Positions 31,271 to 35,386 of a stretch of 35,386 bases of DNA are shown one piece after another. The first letter of the stretch is position 1. The number at the start of each line of letters is the position of its first letter. The translations under genes were made by a program, and so were the position numbers. The notes beneath the pieces were generated by a model. The model was not told the DNA's origin. It saw only the letters and a list, made by a program, of their open reading frames with translations, and ran no database searches. Source of the stretch: Myxococcales bacterium (GTDB lineage: Bacteria; Myxococcota_A; Polyangia; Haliangiales; Haliangiaceae); assembly GCA_016794525.1 (NCBI GenBank), contig JAEUJY010000013.1, positions 1 to 35,386 of the forward strand. The letters run 5' to 3'.

Positions 31271-31801
31271 ATGAAATCGCGCTGCTGTACCGCGTGGTTC
31301 GCCATCGTCGCGATCGTCGCCTGTGGTGCTGCACCGGCGAGGCGCGTCGCTATGGCGCCGCCATCGCCCCCGCGCGCGGTGATGGCGCGGAGTGGGGCGA
31401 CGCCTCCGACGGTCGTGATCGCGCCCGCCGGAGCGAGCGCGTCCGTGCCGGCCAGCTCGTCGGCGCCGCCGGTCGCCGAGGATGATCGCCGCGTGCTCGA
31501 CGAGCTCGGCCGGGTCAGGGGCGTACTGGTCGACGCAGAAGACGCGGCCCTGGTCGTGGCTCGCCTCGGCGGCCCGCGGCAGCCGCCCGGCGACCAGACC
31601 ATCCGGATCGTGTCGCCGCCGGTGTTCGCCTCGCTCGAGGTCGCCGCTACCTCGTTCGAGGGCGCGGGGCTCCGCGTCGTCGTGCGGCTGCGTGCACCGA
31701 TCGCGCTTGGCGTCCTGGCGTCGCGCGGCGCGGTGTTCGAGCGCGACCCGGCGGCTGGGCCGGACGGCCGCGTCACGTACGTCGCGGCGCAGGCTTGGTG
31801 A
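31271..31801 (+). CDS. Third member of the lipoprotein family, probably C-terminally truncated
   Basis: 176 residues from ATG 31271, chosen because GAGGGG sits 6 nt upstream and the signal peptide (KSRCCTAWFAIVAIVAC, lipobox IVAC) begins here. The frame is open from an ATG at 31187 that overlaps the previous stop (ATGA), so a 204-residue form is possible. The body, AEDDRRVLDELGRVRGVLVD, FASLEVAATSFEGAGLRVVV and RLRAPIALGVLASRGAVFE, follows the other two lipoproteins but stops at AQAW, about 45 residues early. The stop codon lies in the inverted 53-bp zincin fragment (31797-31849), so the end was replaced by a rearrangement. Confidence 0.72.
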   Translation: MKSRCCTAWFAIVAIVACGAAPARRVAMAPPSPPRAVMARSGATPPTVVIAPAGASASVPASSSAPPVAEDDRRVLDELGRVRGVLVDAEDAALVVARLGGPRQPPGDQTIRIVSPPVFASLEVAATSFEGAGLRVVVRLRAPIALGVLASRGAVFERDPAAGPDGRVTYVAAQAW

Positions 31802-31849
31802 GCGGCGAGCGCTCGACGAGCGACCGGCGGATGGCGATCGTCCAGTTCG
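31797..31849 (-). repeat. 53-bp inverted fragment of zincin 2
   Basis: Inverted copy of 29978-30030 with one mismatch (52 of 53). It provides the stop codon of the third lipoprotein gene on the plus strand and abuts the remnant gene on the minus strand, so it looks like filler DNA at a rearrangement junction. Confidence 0.93.
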
Positions 31850-32073
31850 TACACCTCGAGTTCCCGCCGTGACGTATGCGCGAAGAAGTAGTCGCGCTCA
31901 GGGTGTGCTTGCTGGGCGACGCTGCACCGCTTCATGGCGGCGCGGCCGTCCTGACACTCCTCGAACACCGCGATTCGATCGAAGTACCGCCGACCCGCGA
32001 TCGTGCGTGCCCCAGGCTTTCGAGCACCAGCCAGCGATCTGGATACGCCTCGCACACTGAGGATGCGTACTCC
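31850..32073 (-). pseudogene. Frameshifted remnant of a small unknown gene
   Basis: On the minus strand one frame reads SSVCEAYPDRWLVLESLG from about 32068, then coding character continues in another frame as RRYFDRIAVFEECQDGRAAM, KRCSVAQQAHPERDYFFAHT and SRRELEVY, ending exactly at the 53-bp inverted fragment. The two pieces read like one small protein broken by a frameshift near 32020-32030 and cut off at its C-terminus. No family identified. Sequencing error would restore only the frame, not the end. Confidence 0.45.
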
Positions 32074-32079
32074 TACGCT

Positions 32080-32098
32080 GGGTGGCGGCCGATCGGAA
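32080..32098 (-). repeat. Inverted member of the TCCGATCGGCTGC intergenic motif
   Basis: On the minus strand it reads TTCCGATCGGCCGCCACCC, one substitution from the 27782 copy. It lies at the edge of the remnant gene, between the zincin 2 cassette and the eCIS-core toxin. Confidence 0.7.
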
Positions 32099-32415
32099 GG
32101 GCCGGTTCCCGTTCGCCATCTACTCCGACCGTGACCGCCAGATCGAAGACATGAGCGCGGAAGCGCTCCCGCTCCCGCCTGTCATCGCCTGCCTCGCCCG
32201 TGACTCACCCCGCCGCGGTCAGGCCAGCGGAGCTTTCGGGTCCGACGTAGGGGTGATTCCGCGACGCCATCCATCGCGCGACCACCCGTAAGGGGTGCGT
32301 TGAGCGGTTGCGACCCTCGATTGCGGAGGAGAGGCTGCAAAGCTGGCATCGCGCGGGCCTCGGCAGAAGCGCGCAGTCCGTGTCACAGATTCGCCGGTCG
32401 CGTCTCTACTTCTGC
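32099..32415. other. Gene-free leader of the eCIS-core toxin gene
   Basis: About 317 bp with no convincing gene. Short open frames here lack coding character. No clear -10/-35 pair or ribosome binding site was found directly before the ATG at 32416. Confidence 0.4.
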
Positions 32416-35250
32416 ATGGAGCTCGATCGCTGGCGTGGCTCAGAGTCGGAGCAGCACGGTGAGCTGCACGAGACCCTGGCGCCGGTGGGCAAGCGCAGCC
32501 TCACGTCGCGGCTGGGCGCGCCGGCGCTGGTGCTGCGCGTCGAGGACGTGACGGTCGCGCGCGCGCTGGGCGAGGCGATCCGCGGCGGGCGCGGGCCGAT
32601 CCAGCGCGACGCCGAGCCGGGGCGCGACGGCAACGGCGTGGCGGCGAACGCCGAGGCGGCCGTCGAGCGCGCGGCGTCGGGGAGCGGCGAGCCGCTGCGC
32701 GCCGATCTGCGCGAGCGCTTCGAGGCGTCGCTCGGCGCCGATCTGTCGGCCGTGCGCGTGCACCGCGGCGCGGCGTCGGCGGAGGCGAGCCACGCGGTCG
32801 GCGCCAAGGCCTACACCGTCGGCAACGACATCCACTTCTCGGAAGGTCGCTACCAGCCGGACGATCCGTTCGGCTTGCACCTGCTCGCGCACGAGGTCGC
32901 TCACACGGTGCAGCAGTCGGGTGGCGCCGTGGCGCGCCAACACAAGCTCGAGGTCTCGACGCCGGCCGACGCGCTCGAGGGCGAGGCCGATCGCGCGGCC
33001 GATGCGATGGTCCGCGGCGCGCGGGCGACGGTGAGTGGCGGCGGCGCGCAGCTCGCGCGCGAGAAGGGCGACGGCGAGAAGGGTGAGAAGGTCGACGAGA
33101 AGGGCCCGTGGACGGCGCCGATCGCGGACACCGTGCCGCACGAGTCGGTCGATCCGCGCGTCCGCAAGGAGAAGCCGGCGTCTGCCGACAAGGTGTGGAA
33201 CCCACCGCCGCCGGTGGGGTGGCACTACTTCCCGAACGGCAAGACGCCCCCGGTTGCAGGCGTGCAACTGTGCACCGCGCAGAAGACCAGGCCGCTGGGG
33301 ACGTTCATCCAGGTGCTCATCGACGGCCAGCTCTGGGCGGTGCGCACCGAGTGGCACAACTTCACGACCAAGTTCGACGCGGACAAGAAGCCCTACAACG
33401 TGCCGGGCGTGTACCAAGGCGCCAACCTGATGCAGCCCGACCAGCAGCCGGCCGAGCTGCCCAAGGGCCCCGACCTGGGCAAGAAGGGCGCGCCGGCGCC
33501 AAAGCGCCAGAACAAGCTCGAGGTGTCGGGTCCCGTCGACGCGAGCGAGGTCGAGGCCGATCGCGCGGCCGACGCGATGGTGCGCGGCGCGCGCGCGGTC
33601 GTGAGCGGCGGCGGCGCGCACCTCGCGCGTGACTATGGCGGCGTCGACCCGGACGCCGGGCCGGCCGAGAAGAAGGTGGAGGGCGTGCGCTACGCCAGGA
33701 CGGACGGGACCAAGGTCTACGATCGCGCCGGCAAGAAGCAGACCGAGGTCGAGACGCTGTCGATGGGCGCGGAGGTGAAGCTCCTCACCGAGGGCGGCGG
33801 CTACTACAAGTGCACCACGCCAGTGGGCAACACCGGCTACGTGACGACCGGCAGCGTCTCGGAGACGCGGCCGGAGAAGAAGGAGGAGAAGAAGGAGGAG
33901 CGGAATGAGGAGAAGGCGCCGGACAAGGCCGACGACAAGGCCGCGACGCCGGACAAGGTCGACAAGAACGGACCGTGGACGCCGCCCAAGCCGACCAGCT
34001 ATCCCGACGAGTCGATCGATCCACGCGTGCCGACCAAGGAGCCGGCGTCGCCGAAGGACGTCTGGAATCCGTCGCCGCCGGTCGGCTACGAGTACATCCC
34101 GACCGACAAGTCGCCGCCGGGCAGCCACGACCTCGCGACGAAGTCGTTGAGCAAGCCAGTCGGCACGTTCATCCAGACCATCCTCAACGGGAAGCTGGTC
34201 GGCGTCCGCACCGAGTACCACGCCGGCAACCTCGTGAAGGAGGGCGACAAGTGGGTGGTGAAGAACGTCGTGAAGAAGGGCGTGTCGTTGATGATGGCGA
34301 CCGAGCAGCCCAAGGATCTGCCCAAGACCGCCGATGGTGACAAGAAGGCGGATCCGGGCGCGACCAAGCGCCAGCACAAGCTCGAGGTGTCGGGGCCGGT
34401 CGACGCCAGCGAGCTCGAGGCCGATCGCGCCGCCGACGCGATGGTGCGCGGGCAGCGCGCGCCGATCGCCAGCGCGCCGACCTTGCTCGCGCGCGACTAC
34501 GACGGCATGAACCCCGACGCGGGCCCGCCCGAGACCAAGCGCGAGCCCGCGGTCAAGGCGTACATCAACGCCGACGGCACGGAGCTGCTCGACCGCGTCG
34601 GCCAGCGCTCGAAGGCGATCGCCACGCTCACCAAGGACGTCGAGATCACGATCACCCACGACGCCGGCAGCTACTACAAGTGCACCACGTCGGCGGCGAA
34701 GGAACCGGGCTACGTGCTGCGCAGCCGCGTCGATCTCGAGAAGAAGGCCGCGCCCGCCGACAAGGACAAGGAGGCGTCGAAGGACGGCGCCAAGGCGCCC
34801 GGCACCGCTCCGCTCAAGCGCCCCAACGGACTCCAGGAGATCATCGAGGTGTTCGGCAAGCCGGGCACAAACCTCGGCATGCACGAGATCAAGTGCGGCA
34901 AGGGGGGCAAGCCCAAGCAGGTCTATTGCCACAACAAGATCGCGCCGCTGCTCAAGGCCGTGTTCGACAACATCGTCGCCGACGGCAAGGGCGAGCACAT
35001 CCACTACTTCGACGGCTGCTACAACGAGCGCGACAAGGTCGGCGGCCAGGGTAAGAGTGTGCACGCGTGGGGCATCGCCTGCGACGTCAACCCCGAGGGC
35101 AACGGCCGCGTGCCGTCGGACACGCCGGCCGACAAGGTGCCGGTGTCCGAGAGCCAGAAGATCATCGCGCCATACTTCGAGGCCCAGGGCTTCGTGTGGG
35201 GCAAGGAGTTTGGCGACTCGATGCACTTCCAGTACTGCACGGGCTACTAG
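32416..35250 (+). CDS. Modular eCIS-core (DUF4157) toxin with C-terminal M15 peptidoglycan peptidase
   Basis: 944 residues from ATG 32416 (MELDRWRGSESEQHGELHET); the frame is open to 32308, but that extension looks non-coding. Order: N-terminal signature LAPVGKRSLTSRL (21-33); eCIS-core/DUF4157 domain (about 94-170: LRERFEASLGADLSAVRVHR, AYTVGNDIHFSEGRYQP, DDPFGLHLLAHEVAHTVQQ with HEVAH 159-163); motif A1 (174); block B1 (225-355); A2 (364); SH3-like 1 (424-485); charged Lys/Glu linker; B2 (514-640); A3 (652); SH3-like 2 (713-773); M15 peptidase (799-944) with HAWGIACDVN and MHFQ giving zinc ligands H883, D890, H937. DUF4157 proteins are known eCIS-associated or self-processing toxin carriers; the M15 end should cut cell-wall peptides. 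Confidence 0.9.
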   Translation: MELDRWRGSESEQHGELHETLAPVGKRSLTSRLGAPALVLRVEDVTVARALGEAIRGGRGPIQRDAEPGRDGNGVAANAEAAVERAASGSGEPLRADLRERFEASLGADLSAVRVHRGAASAEASHAVGAKAYTVGNDIHFSEGRYQPDDPFGLHLLAHEVAHTVQQSGGAVARQHKLEVSTPADALEGEADRAADAMVRGARATVSGGGAQLAREKGDGEKGEKVDEKGPWTAPIADTVPHESVDPRVRKEKPASADKVWNPPPPVGWHYFPNGKTPPVAGVQLCTAQKTRPLGTFIQVLIDGQLWAVRTEWHNFTTKFDADKKPYNVPGVYQGANLMQPDQQPAELPKGPDLGKKGAPAPKRQNKLEVSGPVDASEVEADRAADAMVRGARAVVSGGGAHLARDYGGVDPDAGPAEKKVEGVRYARTDGTKVYDRAGKKQTEVETLSMGAEVKLLTEGGGYYKCTTPVGNTGYVTTGSVSETRPEKKEEKKEERNEEKAPDKADDKAATPDKVDKNGPWTPPKPTSYPDESIDPRVPTKEPASPKDVWNPSPPVGYEYIPTDKSPPGSHDLATKSLSKPVGTFIQTILNGKLVGVRTEYHAGNLVKEGDKWVVKNVVKKGVSLMMATEQPKDLPKTADGDKKADPGATKRQHKLEVSGPVDASELEADRAADAMVRGQRAPIASAPTLLARDYDGMNPDAGPPETKREPAVKAYINADGTELLDRVGQRSKAIATLTKDVEITITHDAGSYYKCTTSAAKEPGYVLRSRVDLEKKAAPADKDKEASKDGAKAPGTAPLKRPNGLQEIIEVFGKPGTNLGMHEIKCGKGGKPKQVYCHNKIAPLLKAVFDNIVADGKGEHIHYFDGCYNERDKVGGQGKSVHAWGIACDVNPEGNGRVPSDTPADKVPVSESQKIIAPYFEAQGFVWGKEFGDSMHFQYCTGY
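32935..33030 (+). repeat. Motif A, copy 1 (in toxin)
   Basis: Encodes RQHKLEVSTPADALEGEADR followed by AADAMVRG. Directly follows the eCIS-core peptidase motif. Copies 2 and 3 are at 33505 and 34369. Confidence 0.85.
33505..33600 (+). repeat. Motif A, copy 2 (in toxin)
   Basis: Encodes RQNKLEVSGPVDASEVEADR followed by AADAMVRG, between block B1 and the first SH3-like segment. Confidence 0.85.
34369..34464 (+). repeat. Motif A, copy 3 (in toxin)
   Basis: Encodes RQHKLEVSGPVDASELEADR followed by AADAMVRG, between block B2 and the second SH3-like segment. Confidence 0.85.
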
Positions 35251-35275
35251 AACACCGAACGGTTTGAATGTGGCG

Positions 35276-35386
35276 TTATTGCGCTGCACTCCGCAGGTCG
35301 ACTGCGGCGGCTGCAAGCAGTCGATGGATCGTCTCGAGATTCTGGACCGCGGCGGTGCGACGGACGTCGAAGAGGTTCTTGCGCAG
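35276..35386 (-). CDS. C-terminal end of an unknown protein (runs off the window)
   Basis: 36 codons and a TAA stop (35278-35276) on the minus strand: LRKNLFDVRRTAAVQNLETI then HRLLAAAAVDLRSAAQ. It has coding character and ends 26 bp from the stop of the toxin gene, convergently. Too short to identify; a helical end of this kind would fit many families, including a transposase or another locus protein. Confidence 0.6.
   Translation of the reverse strand: MRKNLFDVRRTAAVQNLETIHRLLAAAAVDLRSAAQ

Noticed and set aside
32308-32415. Upstream extension of the toxin gene to 32308
   Set aside because: The extra 36 residues lack coding character and would displace the N-terminal signature from the position it has in both zincins.
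32440-35316. Long minus-strand open frame (958 codons) opposite the eCIS-core toxin
   Set aside because: Low-complexity Leu/Val/Arg shadow; the plus strand shows repeated modules and two peptidase motifs.

Overview
The window is very GC-rich DNA of a Gram-negative, predatory-type bacterium, most likely Myxococcota (Kofleriaceae/Haliangium-like). The signs are many lipoproteins with Asp/Ala- or Pro-rich linkers after the lipobox, a DUF222/HNH-type protein, a von Willebrand (VWA) protein with a TonB-receptor-like front end, a transglutaminase-elicitor lipoprotein, zinc-ribbon/metallopeptidase fusions and an eCIS-core (DUF4157) toxin. This assignment is inferred from gene content; no rRNA or tRNA is present. 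No IS element, CRISPR array or obvious T-tailed terminator was seen.

Layout. 1-9.4 kb: edge fragment of a DUF222-type protein, a DUF4259 protein, the secreted VWA protein with a TPR partner, a coupled pair ending in a YdeI-family protein, a possible DUF6985 protein, a small secreted protein and an MtfA-type peptidase. 9.4-12.5 kb: an ArsR-SRPBCC-SnoaL operon whose first start codon lies in a perfect 20-bp palindrome, a thioredoxin, an Mpo1/DUF962 membrane protein and a two-helix membrane protein. 12.6-16.7 kb: a lipoprotein and a YiiG/DUF3829 lipoprotein that converge, with a 2.1-kb zincin-lipoprotein cassette between them flanked by perfect 36-bp direct repeats. 16.8-29.1 kb: mostly housekeeping, envelope and unknown genes (TPR protein, GNAT, lipoproteins, transglutaminase, zinc-ribbon gluzin, beta-barrel, zinc ribbon, WD-like propeller). 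29.3-35.3 kb: a second zincin-lipoprotein cassette with an extra, probably truncated lipoprotein, a scar containing an inverted 53-bp piece of the zincin gene and a frameshifted gene remnant, then a 944-residue protein with an eCIS-core domain, three copies of a short motif, two SH3-like segments and a C-terminal M15 peptidoglycan peptidase.

Most interesting: the two zincins (both 390 residues) and the eCIS-core toxin share an N-terminal GK....T.RL signature at the same residue numbers and a DDPFGLHL octapeptide. Each zincin is translationally coupled through an ATGA overlap to a member of one lipoprotein family. I read this as a possible family of injected metallopeptidase effectors with periplasmic lipoprotein immunity or partner proteins, encoded by mobile or duplicating cassettes. 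Independently, at least eleven start codons have a TAnnnT box ending 5-9 nt upstream, which suggests widespread leaderless transcription.
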